NCBI RefSeq assembly: GCF_003073135.1
Contig: NZ_PGDQ01000024.1
Coordinates: 1-53,006 of the forward strand
From: Euzebya rosea
GTDB lineage: Bacteria; Actinomycetota; Nitriliruptoria; Euzebyales; Euzebyaceae
DNA length: 53,006 nt
Direction: 5' to 3'
Below the pieces are notes generated by a model that saw only the letters and a program-made list of their open reading frames with translations, did no database searches and was not told the origin of the DNA. Positions 25,892-33,900 of the stretch are shown in pieces (positions within the stretch are counted from its first letter, which is position 1; each line of letters opens with the position of its first letter). Position numbers and translations under genes: made by a program.

Positions 25892-26593
25892 ATGTTCCGA
25901 TTCCTGTCAGGCAACAAGACGACCATGGTCACCCGCGAGGACGCCCTGCCCGGCCGCGACGCCGAGCTCGCGGTGGCCGACCGCCACGTCGTGCTGGGCA
26001 CGCCCCTGAAGGGCCCGTGGCCCGAGGGGCACGAGGTCATCACCTTCGGCATGGGCTGCTTCTGGGGGGCCGAGCGGATCTTCTGGCAGATCGACGGCGT
26101 GCACTCCACCGCCGCCGGCTACATGGGTGGCTGGACGAAGAACCCCACCTACGAGGAGACCTGCACCGCACGGACGGGCCACACCGAGGCCGTGCAGGTG
26201 GTCTACGACCCCGAGCAGGTCGACCTCGACGTGCTGCTGAAGGCGTTCTGGGAGAACCACGACCCGACGACGCCGAACCGGCAGGGCAACGACATCGGCA
26301 CCCAGTACCGCTCGGCGGTCTACCCCACCACCGACGAGCAGATGGCGACCGTGCTGGACTCCCGTGCCCGCTACCAGCAGGCGTTGAAGGACGCTGGGTA
26401 CGGCGAGATCAGCACCGAGATCCGTCCGGCCGACGAGGCAGGGGACGGGGTCTTCTACTACGCCGAGGACTACCACCAGGGCTACCTGCACAAGAACCCC
26501 GGCGGGTACTGCAACCACGGCTTCTGCCAGGTCGGCTACGACCTCGAGGCCCACGGCCAGGGTGCCGCGAAGGCCACGCTGCCCGAGGCGTGA
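25892..26593 (+). CDS. msrA: Peptide-methionine (S)-S-oxide reductase MsrA
   Basis: A 233-residue MsrA, reducing methionine-S-sulfoxide in proteins and free methionine. The catalytic motif GCFWG (C56) is followed by [56 protein letters not shown] and YYAEDYHQ are all typical. A C-terminal GYCNHGFC (C207, C212) provides the resolving cysteines. The N-terminal 45 residues are an extension shared by long MsrA proteins. No signal peptide, so cytoplasmic. GGAGGC precedes the ATG. Its stop region is duplicated 14 bases on. Confidence 0.95.
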   Translation: MFRFLSGNKTTMVTREDALPGRDAELAVADRHVVLGTPLKGPWPEGHEVITFGMGCFWGAERIFWQIDGVHSTAAGYMGGWTKNPTYEETCTARTGHTEAVQVVYDPEQVDLDVLLKAFWENHDPTTPNRQGNDIGTQYRSAVYPTTDEQMATVLDSRARYQQALKDAGYGEISTEIRPADEAGDGVFYYAEDYHQGYLHKNPGGYCNHGFCQVGYDLEAHGQGAAKATLPEA

Positions 26594-26608
26594 CGACCGA
26601 GGCGTGAC
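26583..26608. repeat. 12-bp direct duplication at the msrA stop
   Basis: CCGAGGCGTGAC at 26583-26594 contains the final codons and stop of msrA and recurs exactly at 26597-26608, ending next to the stop of the convergent DUF3291 gene. Confidence 0.7.
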
Positions 26609-27052
26609 TCAGCCGGGCGGGGGTGGGGGCGGCACCCCCGCACCGAGCGCGAACACGTCTGGGGAGGAGCCCTCCTCCCACAGCCGTCGCACCCGGTCGT
26701 GCGCCTCGGCGAGGTCGGGGACGTGTCCGTCGGGTACCCACCAGCAGGCGGTCGCTGGGGCGTCGTGCGGCTCGAACCACCGACCGCGAAGCAGCATGAT
26801 GCGGCGATGCGGGTCGGTGAACGTGAACGCCTCGAGGTCGGCCATGGAACGCCAGACCGAGACGTTGACGACCCACCGCTCGTCACCCAGGAACGGGACG
26901 GCGGCAGCGTCCTCCAGCCGCCACACGAACCCGGCGGCCGCGTCCGCTGCCCGGTTGACGTGGGCGGCGGCCCGGACGAACCCGGCCATCCGCGGGCTGT
27001 CCAGCGGCGCCACGGCGTACGCCACGTTGACCTGCGCCAGGTGATGGTCCAC
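26609..27052 (-). CDS. DUF3291 family protein
   Basis: A 147-residue protein fitting DUF3291: HLAQVNVAYAVAPLDSPRMAGFV at the start, FVWRLEDA, WRSMADLEAFTF, and the aromatic RGRWFEPHDAPATACWWVP near the end. The fold is probably a dimeric alpha/beta barrel like other antibiotic-biosynthesis monooxygenase relatives. No function is known to me. The C terminus is a run of prolines (PPPPPP) encoded by the hairpin. The GTG start lies 8 bases after a TATCGT -10 on the minus strand, implying a leaderless mRNA. Divergent from a methyltransferase. Confidence 0.78.
   Translation of the reverse strand: MDHHLAQVNVAYAVAPLDSPRMAGFVRAAAHVNRAADAAAGFVWRLEDAAAVPFLGDERWVVNVSVWRSMADLEAFTFTDPHRRIMLLRGRWFEPHDAPATACWWVPDGHVPDLAEAHDRVRRLWEEGSSPDVFALGAGVPPPPPPG
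26617..26641. terminator. GC-rich hairpin at convergent gene ends
   Basis: GCGGGGGTG (26617-26625) pairs with CACCCCCGC (26633-26641) over a 7-base loop. It lies inside the last codons of the DUF3291 gene and just after msrA, so it could end both transcripts, though no T-run follows. Confidence 0.45.
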
Positions 27053-27060
27053 GAACGGTA

Positions 27061-27077
27061 ACGATACTCGTGTATCG
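27061..27077. promoter_or_regulatory. Dyad over the divergent DUF3291/methyltransferase promoters
   Basis: CGATAC (27062-27067) and GTATCG (27072-27077) form a perfect inverted repeat with a 4-base centre. It overlaps the TATCGT -10 (minus, 27066-27061) of the DUF3291 gene. TAGTGT near 27096 could be the -10 for the methyltransferase. Confidence 0.45.
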
Positions 27078-27150
27078 CGGTCGACCGTATGGGCGTAGTG
27101 TGCGAGGCACCTGCCGGCAGCCGCCGGCCTGCCGAGGAGATGCAGTCCGC

Positions 27151-27927
27151 ATGTTCGAGGACGGCGACGCCTACCAACGGTTCATGGGACGCTGGAGCGA
27201 CCGGGTGGCCGCGAGCTTCGTGGCCGACCTCCACGTGCCGGACGAGTGCTGGTGGCTCGACGTCGGGTGCGGGTCGGGGGCACTGCTCGCCGCTGTCCTG
27301 CACGCACGCCGTCCTGCCCGACTGACCGGTCTCGACCCGTCACCCGCGCAGCTCGCCCTCGCCCGCCGTCGCCTGGCGACTACGAGCGAGGTGTCCCCCG
27401 AGCTGGTCCTCGGGTCGGCTGACGCGGTTCCGCTGGCCGACGGCGTCGTCGACGTGGCCGTCACGGGCCTGGTGCTCAACTTCTGCCCCGACCCCGGGTC
27501 GGCACTGGCGGAGCTGGTCAGGGTGACCCGCCCCGGGGGGACCGTGGCCGGCTACGTGTGGGACTACCGACACCCCGACTTCTTCCTCCGCCGCTACTGG
27601 GACGCGGCCGACCTCGAGGGTGTGCTGGGGAACGCCGACGAGCGCCACCGTTGGCCGGTCTGCACCGATGACGGCATGGCGGCCCTGCTGGCCGTCCATC
27701 CGGGCGCCGTGCAGGGGGCCATCACCATCGAGACCGCCTTCGCGTCCCACGAGGAGCTGTGGACGGGATACACGCTCGGCATCGGCCCCGTCGGCGCACA
27801 CCTCGCCGGCCTGGACGGCCACCGACGGGCCCGGCTGCAGGATCGCCTGCGGGACGTGGTCGACGACGCCGGCGGCCCGGCCGCCCTGACCGCTCGCGCG
27901 TTGACGTTCTCCATCCCTGTGCCCTGA
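27151..27927 (+). CDS. SAM-dependent methyltransferase
   Basis: A 258-residue class I methyltransferase. After an N-terminal helix with YQRFMGRWS, motif I is WWLDVGCGSGALLAAVL, the acidic residue ends the next strand (LTGLDPSPAQL), GSADAVPLADGVVDVAVTGLVLNF gives motifs II-III, and RPGGTVAGYVWDY follows. The methyltransferase_11 pattern is clear; the substrate is unknown. GAGGAGA is 10 bases before the ATG at 27151. Upstream in-frame codons are rejected as they cross the promoter. It may be co-regulated with the divergent DUF3291 gene. Confidence 0.82.
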   Translation: MFEDGDAYQRFMGRWSDRVAASFVADLHVPDECWWLDVGCGSGALLAAVLHARRPARLTGLDPSPAQLALARRRLATTSEVSPELVLGSADAVPLADGVVDVAVTGLVLNFCPDPGSALAELVRVTRPGGTVAGYVWDYRHPDFFLRRYWDAADLEGVLGNADERHRWPVCTDDGMAALLAVHPGAVQGAITIETAFASHEELWTGYTLGIGPVGAHLAGLDGHRRARLQDRLRDVVDDAGGPAALTARALTFSIPVP

Positions 27928-28013
27928 GCGACGGTCGGCCGCCGACCCGAGCGGGTCGGCAGCGGGATCGAGAGGGTCGGCGGCCGGATCGAGCGGCTCG
28001 ATGAGGCGGGCCG

Positions 28014-28187
28014 GAACAGGGGGTTGTGCGGCATGACGACCGCCTGGTGCGGGGTCATGGTGGTCGAACCGGAGTCGTGGAGCACGAAGTCCTGACCTGC
28101 GGCGCCGCACTCCTGCTCGTCGCTCGTGCCGTCGCCGTTGGGATCACGGCACCCCGGGGTGTCGGGCAGCGGGTCGAACGTGGTGAC
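28014..28187 (-). pseudogene. Possible remnant of a secreted protein
   Basis: On the minus strand an open segment reads like real protein: FDPLPDTPGCRDPNGDGTSD, then EQECG and QDFVLHDSG. The DPNGDGTSD piece is a calcium-binding-loop type like the DCDGDGNTDD in the CWB2 gene at 29523. No start codon with a ribosome binding site or believable downstream part is seen; the frame runs on through the antisense of the methyltransferase. It may be the tail of a lost gene, or chance. Confidence 0.25.
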
Positions 28188-28317
28188 CTCCGCAGGTCCT
28201 GTCCGTCCCGTCGAGGCCCGGCCCCCACAACGCCATCCCGGCCGCCGCCGCCGGTGACGGGCGTTCACCAAGTCCTACGAGTCCACTACATGGTCACCAC
28301 GGAAGCCGTCGCTCCGC

Positions 28318-28323
28318 TAGCGT
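28318..28323 (+). promoter_or_regulatory. -10 element TAGCGT before the peptidase gene
   Basis: TAGCGT fits TANNNT and ends 9 bases before the ATG at 28333, so any leader is only a few bases; GCGAGGCG lies between them. Confidence 0.4.
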
Positions 28324-28332
28324 TGCGAGGCG

Positions 28333-29388
28333 ATGATCGGCGACGACGTGGACCGGGTGCTGACCAAGCTCCAGCAGCTGGTCGCGGTCCCCTCGGTGGT
28401 GGGCTACGAAGGGCCCCTCATGCGGCACCTCGCGCGCGAGCTGCATACCGCCGGGCTCGACGTGACCAGCACCGAGGGAGGGGTCGTCGGCAACGGGGCA
28501 CGCGGCGGCCGCGTGGTCATCTCGGCCCATGCCGACCGCCACGGACTGATCTGCACCGCACCGGGCACCTTCACCTACGCCGCACACGTCCTGCCGGCGA
28601 TCCGAGGCGTGGCCAACTCCCATCGCCACGCGTTCGCCGAGACGGTGTGCACGCGCTTCGGGGACGAGGAGGTACGGGCCTACGACCCGCGCACCGGTCA
28701 CACGGTGGCCGACGGACGGGTCGACCACATGGCGGTCTGCGGCATCGACGACCTCGGGATCGAGGTTCCGGTCAAGGGCCTCGACGCCATCCTCACCGCC
28801 ACCCCGGTGGCCTTCCAGGGCAAGGTCACCCAGGACGGGCAGCACGTCCAGGCCCAGCTCGACAACGTGCTCGGCGTCGCCATGGCGCTGGTGCTGGTGG
28901 AGTCGGGGTTCGACGGCACGGTCGTGTTCACCGCGGAGGAGGAGATCGGCGCCAGCTGGCGGTACCTCAACCACGAGCTGCTGCGCCACGTGCAGGCCCC
29001 GGAGACGTTGATCGTCCTGGACACCTCACCCTTCGACGACAGCGAAGCCGTCGACGTCGGGGCCGTCGTGCTCCGCTGGCGTGACGAAACCGCGCGCTTC
29101 TCCGTGCCCACCGTCAGCCGCCTCATCCAGATCTCGCAGTCCCACGACATCCCCGTCGTGGTCAAGGACCGGCTCATCGAGCGGCTCAACGAGGAACGCC
29201 GGTTCAACGGTCGGGACCTGCTGCCCCTGGGACGCACCGAGCTGGGGAGGCTCGTACGGGGGACGGCGGAGTTCGTCAACGGCGCCACCCTGCAGGTGCC
29301 GACGACAATGTACCACACCAACGCCGAGACCACGTCGGTCGCGGCGATCGCCAACGCGATGCGGGTCCTGCGCGACGCCACGGACTGA
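28333..29388 (+). CDS. M42-like / M28-like metallopeptidase
   Basis: A 351-residue zinc aminopeptidase-like protein. H66 and D68 in ISAHADRHGL, D in QLDNVLGVA, the catalytic Glu pair in FTAEEEIGAS, D in VLDTSP, and the final YHTNAETTS with a metal His lie in the order expected for M42 peptidases. An N-terminal LVAVPSVVGYEGPL helix is also typical. Cytoplasmic; likely a dodecameric peptide-trimming enzyme. It is spaced by a 405-base gap from the previous gene and stands alone. Confidence 0.85.
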   Translation: MIGDDVDRVLTKLQQLVAVPSVVGYEGPLMRHLARELHTAGLDVTSTEGGVVGNGARGGRVVISAHADRHGLICTAPGTFTYAAHVLPAIRGVANSHRHAFAETVCTRFGDEEVRAYDPRTGHTVADGRVDHMAVCGIDDLGIEVPVKGLDAILTATPVAFQGKVTQDGQHVQAQLDNVLGVAMALVLVESGFDGTVVFTAEEEIGASWRYLNHELLRHVQAPETLIVLDTSPFDDSEAVDVGAVVLRWRDETARFSVPTVSRLIQISQSHDIPVVVKDRLIERLNEERRFNGRDLLPLGRTELGRLVRGTAEFVNGATLQVPTTMYHTNAETTSVAAIANAMRVLRDATD

Positions 29389-29417
29389 ACGACGTCCGGC
29401 CCAAAAGAAACGGGACG

Positions 29418-29439
29418 ACTTGTTCGCTTCCGTTCAAGT
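29418..29439. promoter_or_regulatory. Dyad upstream of the CWB2 gene
   Basis: ACTTG (29418-29422) and CAAGT (29435-29439) are a perfect inverted repeat with 12 bases between. GTTCGCT, GTTCAAG and GTTCGCG follow one another at 10 and 6 bases, so this does not fit the 11-base PHO spacing. Confidence 0.3.
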
Positions 29440-29522
29440 TCGCGGGCAGTATGGCCGACTAGTCACAAGTAGCCAGTCACGACAGTCCCTGTCACCCTCC
29501 CCGTACAAAGGTGATGCAGTCC

Positions 29523-31472
29523 ATGAGTGTCCTTCTTCGTCGATCCGCCTTCGCCGGCGTGATCGCCGCGGTCCTCGCGATGGCGATGACCCTTCCCGCC
29601 CAGTCACAGATCCCCGGCCTCGACGACCTCCCCGTCGCGCCCCCCGGCGTCATCGGTGCCATCCTCGACCCCCTCGAGGACGTGATCGAGACGATCACCG
29701 ACCCGCTCGGTGACGCCCTCGGCGACGTGCCGTTCGACAACGCCGTCCGGCTCGACGCCAACGATGCGGTCGAGGCCTCGATCGCCCTGTCGCGCATCAC
29801 GTTCGACAGCGCCAACCTGGTCATGATCGGTCGTGACGACGTGTTCGCCGACTCGCTGTCCTCCGTCGCCTCCCAGGGCATCGCCGGTGCGCCGCTGCTG
29901 CTGACCCAGACCGACGACCTCGACCTGCGGATCGCCGACGAGCTGACCCGCCTCGGGGCGACCGAGATCCTGCTGCTCGGCTCCGAGGATGCGATCTCCC
30001 CCGACCTGGAGTCCAAGTTCGTCGCCAACTTCGGCGAGGACAACGTCAGCCGCGTGGGTGGCCCCTCCCGCGTGGAGACCGCCGCCATGCTGGCCGAGCA
30101 CGTCGCCCCCAACGCCGACACCGCCCTGCTGATGCGGGCCTACCCCGACGAGGGCACCGACCAGTCGCAGGCCTACGCCGACGCCCTCGGTGCCGGCCCG
30201 CTGGGCTCCTCCATGGAGTACCCGGCACTGCTGACGACCACCGGGTACCTGCACCCCGCCGCCGAGGCGTACTTCGAGGACTCCGGGGTCGAGGAGGTCG
30301 TCATCGTCGGTGGCGAGGCTGCCATCGCCCCCGAGGTCGCCGACACCCTGACCGACATGGGGATCACCGTGACCCGTGTCGCCGGTGAGAACCGGTACGG
30401 CACCGCGATCGAGATCGCGCGCTTCATGGGCTTCCTCGACGCTGCCGACACCTCGCGCTTGATCCTGACCGAGGCCGGCTCCGTCGAGGAACCCCTGTGG
30501 TCGGCCGGGTTCTCCGCCGCCGCCCACGGTGCGGTCTACGAGGCCCCGGTCATCCTGGCCGACGGCCCGCTGCTGCCGCCGGAGACCATCGCCTACCTCG
30601 GTGACGGCCTGCTCTCCAACGCCCTGCGCCTCAACAACCTGCCGCTGATCTGCAACAGCTTCGTGGACTTCCTCGCCTGCGAGACCGCCGCGCTGCTGAT
30701 GCTGGGCCTGCTGGACGAGGTCAACGAGCTGACCGGTGGTGTCCTCGAGGACGTCCTCGGCCCGGTCTTCGACCAGCTGCTCGACCTGCTCGAGGGCATC
30801 ATCCCCGGCTCCGACGGCACGTCCCCGGGCCTGCTCGGCGCCATCCTGTCCATCATCGGCGTCGACGGCGACGAGGAGACCCCCGCGGGTGAGGACGGCA
30901 CCGACTGCGACGGCGACGGCAACACCGACGACAGCGATGCCGACTGCCCGGACGACCAGAGCGCCGCGTTCGCCAGCGCCATGGCCGCCCAGCCGACCGA
31001 GGTCCGTGCCGCGTTCGAGCGCGTCATCGGCACCGAGGGCAACCGCGTCTCGACGTCCCGTCAGGCCGCGCTGATCCCGATCTTCGAGAACCTCGCCGAC
31101 ACCCTCGGTGGGCCGGTCGACACCTCCGACCCGGTCCGGGCCGCGGCGCTGGTCGCCATCCTCGACGCCATCGCCGACGTGCTCGGCTCGCAGTCACGGG
31201 TCGTCCCGCTGGACCAGCTGAACGACCTGCTGACCGGCGTGGAGACGCTGCTCGACGGCCTGGTGGAGGACTCGGCGCTCGGGTCGCTCGGTGACCTGGT
31301 CGACATCCTCGACATCGACTCCTCCGACACGGTGACCGGCTTGGTCACCGAGGTCACGGGCATCCTCGGTGGGCTGTCGGGCTTCGACTCCTCCACCCGG
31401 AGCTTCACCGACCGCTACGGCGACGAGGCCGCCGCGCTGGAGCAGACGCTGGAGCGGCTGACCGCCCAGTAG
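29523..31472 (+). CDS. CWB2 surface protein with helical C-terminal region
   Basis: A 649-residue secreted protein. Signal peptide to about 31 (VLAMAMTLPAQSQ). After a linker with repeated LDPLEDV/DPLGDALGDV, three cell-wall-binding 2 repeats run about 70-385 (FADSLSSVASQG, LLGSEDAISP, SRVETA; AYADALGAGPLG, VGGEAAIAPE, NRYGTA). The second half, about 400-649, is predicted helical (LLDEVNELTGGVLEDVLGPV and FDQLLDLLEGI), interrupted near 465 by DCDGDGNTDDSDADC, an EF/thrombospondin-type calcium loop. I do not recognise that half. ATG at 29523 has AGGTGA 9 bases before it; earlier in-frame starts at 29511 and 29514 lie inside that sequence. A terminator follows. Confidence 0.8.
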   Translation: MSVLLRRSAFAGVIAAVLAMAMTLPAQSQIPGLDDLPVAPPGVIGAILDPLEDVIETITDPLGDALGDVPFDNAVRLDANDAVEASIALSRITFDSANLVMIGRDDVFADSLSSVASQGIAGAPLLLTQTDDLDLRIADELTRLGATEILLLGSEDAISPDLESKFVANFGEDNVSRVGGPSRVETAAMLAEHVAPNADTALLMRAYPDEGTDQSQAYADALGAGPLGSSMEYPALLTTTGYLHPAAEAYFEDSGVEEVVIVGGEAAIAPEVADTLTDMGITVTRVAGENRYGTAIEIARFMGFLDAADTSRLILTEAGSVEEPLWSAGFSAAAHGAVYEAPVILADGPLLPPETIAYLGDGLLSNALRLNNLPLICNSFVDFLACETAALLMLGLLDEVNELTGGVLEDVLGPVFDQLLDLLEGIIPGSDGTSPGLLGAILSIIGVDGDEETPAGEDGTDCDGDGNTDDSDADCPDDQSAAFASAMAAQPTEVRAAFERVIGTEGNRVSTSRQAALIPIFENLADTLGGPVDTSDPVRAAALVAILDAIADVLGSQSRVVPLDQLNDLLTGVETLLDGLVEDSALGSLGDLVDILDIDSSDTVTGLVTEVTGILGGLSGFDSSTRSFTDRYGDEAAALEQTLERLTAQ

Positions 31473-31511
31473 GACCGCCGACGGAAGGCCGCCGCCTTCC
31501 GCCGCACACGA

Positions 31512-31545
31512 CGAGCGCCCGAGGTCATCAGACCTCGGGCGCTCG
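31512..31545. terminator. Perfect 15-bp stem-loop between convergent genes
   Basis: CGAGCGCCCGAGGTC (31512-31526), loop ATCA, and its exact complement at 31531-31545. It lies between the CWB2 gene and the convergent aldehyde dehydrogenase gene and is almost certainly a bidirectional terminator, although the T-tract is weak. Confidence 0.8.
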
Positions 31546-31568
31546 ACGTCGTTGGTCGGTCGGCTGGA

Positions 31569-33008
31569 TCAGTCCTCGCGGGGGGTCCAGCCCATGACGG
31601 CCTTGGTCTCGAGGTACTCCTCGAAGCCCAGCTGGCCCCACTCGCGTCCGTTGCCCGACTGCTTGTAGCCGCCGAACGGGGCGAAGATGTCGGCCGGGGC
31701 GCCGTTGAGGTGGACCATCCCGGTCCGCAGCTGGCTGGCCACCGCGCGAGCTCGCTCGATGTCGCCGGAGTTGACGTAGCCCGACAGCCCGTAGGGGTTG
31801 TCGTTGGCGATCTCGATGGCCTCGGCCTCGTCGTCGTAGCCGATGATCGTCATGACCGGCCCGAAGATCTCCTCACGGGCGATGCGCATGTCGTTGGTGG
31901 CGTTGGTGAACACCGTCGGCTTCACGAAGTAGCCCGTGTCGACGCCGTCGGGACGGCCGGTGCCGCCCGCGGTCAGGGTCGCGCCCTCGTCGATGCCGGA
32001 CTGGATCAGGCCCTGGATCCGGTCGAACTGCGCCTGGTTGACGACCGGTCCGATGACCATGCCCTCGGCGGACCCGTCGGGGCCGGCGGTCACCGACTCG
32101 GCGGCTGCCCTGGCGATCTCGGCGACCTCGTCCATGCGGTCGTTGGGGACCAGCATGCGGGTGCCCGCGTTGCAGGACTGCCCGCTGTTGCTCATCATGC
32201 CCTTGACGTCGCGACGGACGACCTTCGCGAAGTCGGCGTCGTCCAGGACGATGTTGGCGGACTTGCCGCCGAGCTCCAGGGCCACCCGCTTGACGGTGTC
32301 GGCCGCGGCCTTCTGGACCAGGATGCCGGCACGGGTCGAGCCGGTGAAGCTCATCATGTCGATGTCGGGGTGGGACGACATGGCGGCACCGACCGACGGC
32401 CCGTCGCCGTTGACGAGGTTGAACACACCGTTGGGGACACCGGCGGCGTCGAGGATCTCGGCCAGGACGATGGCGTCGAGCGGGGCGACCTCCGACGGCT
32501 TGAGGACCATCGTGCAGCCGGTGGCCAGCGCCGGGGCGACCTTGCAGGTGATCTGGTTCTGCGGCCAGTTCCACGGGGTGATCATGCCGACGACGCCGAC
32601 GGGCTCGTGGCGGAGCCGGGTGGTGCGCTGGTCGACCTCGAACTCGTAGTTCTGCAGGACCTTGCTGGCGGCCTTGAAGTGGCCGTAGCCGGAGGGGATC
32701 TGCACCTTCGACGCGAAGGACATGGGGCAGCCCATCTCGTCGTGGAGGACCTGGGCCAGGTCGTCCATCCGCAGCTTGTACTGGTTCATGACCTCCTGCA
32801 GCAGGTCCAGCCGCTCCTCACGGGTGGTCCGGGAGAAGGTCGTGAACGCGCGCTTCGCTGCAGCGACGGCGGCGTCGACGTCGGCCGCAGCACCCATGGC
32901 GATGGTGGCGAGGGGCTCCTCGGTCGTCGGGTTGATGACGTCGAGGGTGGCGTCGGTCGTCGGCGGCACCCACTTGCCGTCGATGTAGAACTCTCGGGTG
33001 TGCTCCAT
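31569..33008 (-). CDS. Aldehyde dehydrogenase family protein
   Basis: A 479-residue NAD(P)-dependent aldehyde dehydrogenase. Seen: N147 in TPWNWP, K170 in VLKPSE, the FTGSTRAG NAD segment, catalytic E245 in LELGGKS, nucleophile C279 in SGQSCNAGTR, and EEIFGPV near the end. The length is right. It oxidises an aldehyde to an acid; the closest look is to broad-specificity bacterial ALDH. GGAGGGCC precedes the ATG and TACGAT (minus, 33060-33055) is a likely -10 about 47 bases upstream. It stands alone, so the substrate is not fixed by context. Confidence 0.93.
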   Translation of the reverse strand: MEHTREFYIDGKWVPPTTDATLDVINPTTEEPLATIAMGAAADVDAAVAAAKRAFTTFSRTTREERLDLLQEVMNQYKLRMDDLAQVLHDEMGCPMSFASKVQIPSGYGHFKAASKVLQNYEFEVDQRTTRLRHEPVGVVGMITPWNWPQNQITCKVAPALATGCTMVLKPSEVAPLDAIVLAEILDAAGVPNGVFNLVNGDGPSVGAAMSSHPDIDMMSFTGSTRAGILVQKAAADTVKRVALELGGKSANIVLDDADFAKVVRRDVKGMMSNSGQSCNAGTRMLVPNDRMDEVAEIARAAAESVTAGPDGSAEGMVIGPVVNQAQFDRIQGLIQSGIDEGATLTAGGTGRPDGVDTGYFVKPTVFTNATNDMRIAREEIFGPVMTIIGYDDEAEAIEIANDNPYGLSGYVNSGDIERARAVASQLRTGMVHLNGAPADIFAPFGGYKQSGNGREWGQLGFEEYLETKAVMGWTPRED

Positions 33009-33126
33009 GGCTCGGCCCTCCGGGGCTGGTGGTTGACGACGGTGTCAGGTGCGCATCGTAGTCCCGGCCGCCCCAGCCGCCCCTGCCTCGTTGGCTGAAG
33101 AGACGGGGTCCCGCCCGCCTCACACC

Positions 33127-33900
33127 TCAGGGGGTGCGGCGGGCAGCCCAGCCGGCGCGGGGGTCGAAGCCCAGCGGCAGCTCGAGGCGGTGGGCGTGGA
33201 GGAGGGGTTCGTCGGCGAGGATGTCCACGCATGAGCCGTCGGCGACCACTCGACCACCGGAGACGATGATCGCCCGGCCGCACAGCTCGAGCGCGAACGG
33301 CAGGTCGTGGGTGATCAGCAGCTTGGTGATCGGCAGCGTGGCCAGGACCCCCGCGAGCTCGCGACGGCCCGCCGGGTCCAGGCCCGACGTCGGCTCGTCC
33401 AGGACCAGCACGTCGGGCTGCATCGACAGCACGGTGGCCAGCGCCACACGACGTCGTTCGCCGCCCGACAGGTGGTGCGGGGCACGATCGATCAGGCCGC
33501 TGGCGCCGACCATCTCCAGCGCCTCGGCGACCCGCGCGTCCAGCTCGCCGTCGCGCAGACCCAGGTTGTGGGGGCCGAACGCCACGTCCTCGCGCACCGA
33601 CGGCATGAACAGCTGGTCGTCGGTGTCCTGGAAGACCATGCCGACGCGGCGGCGGATCTCCGGCAGGTGGTCGTCGGCGATCGGCAGGCCGCTGATGGCC
33701 GCCCGGCCCTCCTGCAGCTCGTGGATGCCGTTGAGGTGCAGGGCGAACGTGGTCTTGCCCGACCCGTTGGGCCCCAGCACGGCCACGGACTCGCCGGCAC
33801 CGACGGTGAGGGTGAAGCCGTCGAGCGCCCGATGGCCGTCGGGATAGGTGAAGCCGACGCCGTCGAGGTCGATCACGGGGGCAGGGGTGGGAGCGGTCAC
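33127..33900 (-). CDS. cbiO: ECF transporter ATPase (CbiO/NikO)
   Basis: A 257-residue ABC ATPase. Walker A GPNGSGKT at 43-50, Q-loop in MVFQDTDDQLFMPSVREDVAFGP at 88-110, ABC signature LSGGERRR at 144-151, Walker B DVLVLDEP at 163-170 and the switch H198. The DTDDQLFMPSV segment is typical of the ECF-type ATPases CbiO/NikO/EcfA. It powers uptake of a divalent transition metal, nickel or cobalt. The GTG start overlaps the stop of the T component as GTGA. It ends the MN-Q-O operon. Confidence 0.92.
   Translation of the reverse strand: MTAPTPAPVIDLDGVGFTYPDGHRALDGFTLTVGAGESVAVLGPNGSGKTTFALHLNGIHELQEGRAAISGLPIADDHLPEIRRRVGMVFQDTDDQLFMPSVREDVAFGPHNLGLRDGELDARVAEALEMVGASGLIDRAPHHLSGGERRRVALATVLSMQPDVLVLDEPTSGLDPAGRRELAGVLATLPITKLLITHDLPFALELCGRAIIVSGGRVVADGSCVDILADEPLLHAHRLELPLGFDPRAGWAARRTP

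Larger units (their letters stand above)
27928..28332. other. Intergenic stretch with 21-bp tandem repeat
   Basis: A 405-base gap. It holds a 21-base unit repeated twice with three mismatches (27953-27973, 27974-27994), a protein-like minus-strand segment treated below, and a TAGCGT -10 at 28318-28323 for the peptidase gene. No tRNA or intact gene is seen. Confidence 0.5.

Noticed and set aside
28263-28298. GTTCACC followed by GGTCACC upstream of the peptidase gene, as a second PHO box
   Set aside because: The two units are 29 bases apart, not a multiple of 11, and the units between do not resemble the consensus.
29422-29445. GTTCGCT, GTTCAAG and GTTCGCG as a PHO box before the CWB2 gene
   Set aside because: Spacing of 10 and 6 bases and variable bases at conserved positions do not fit.
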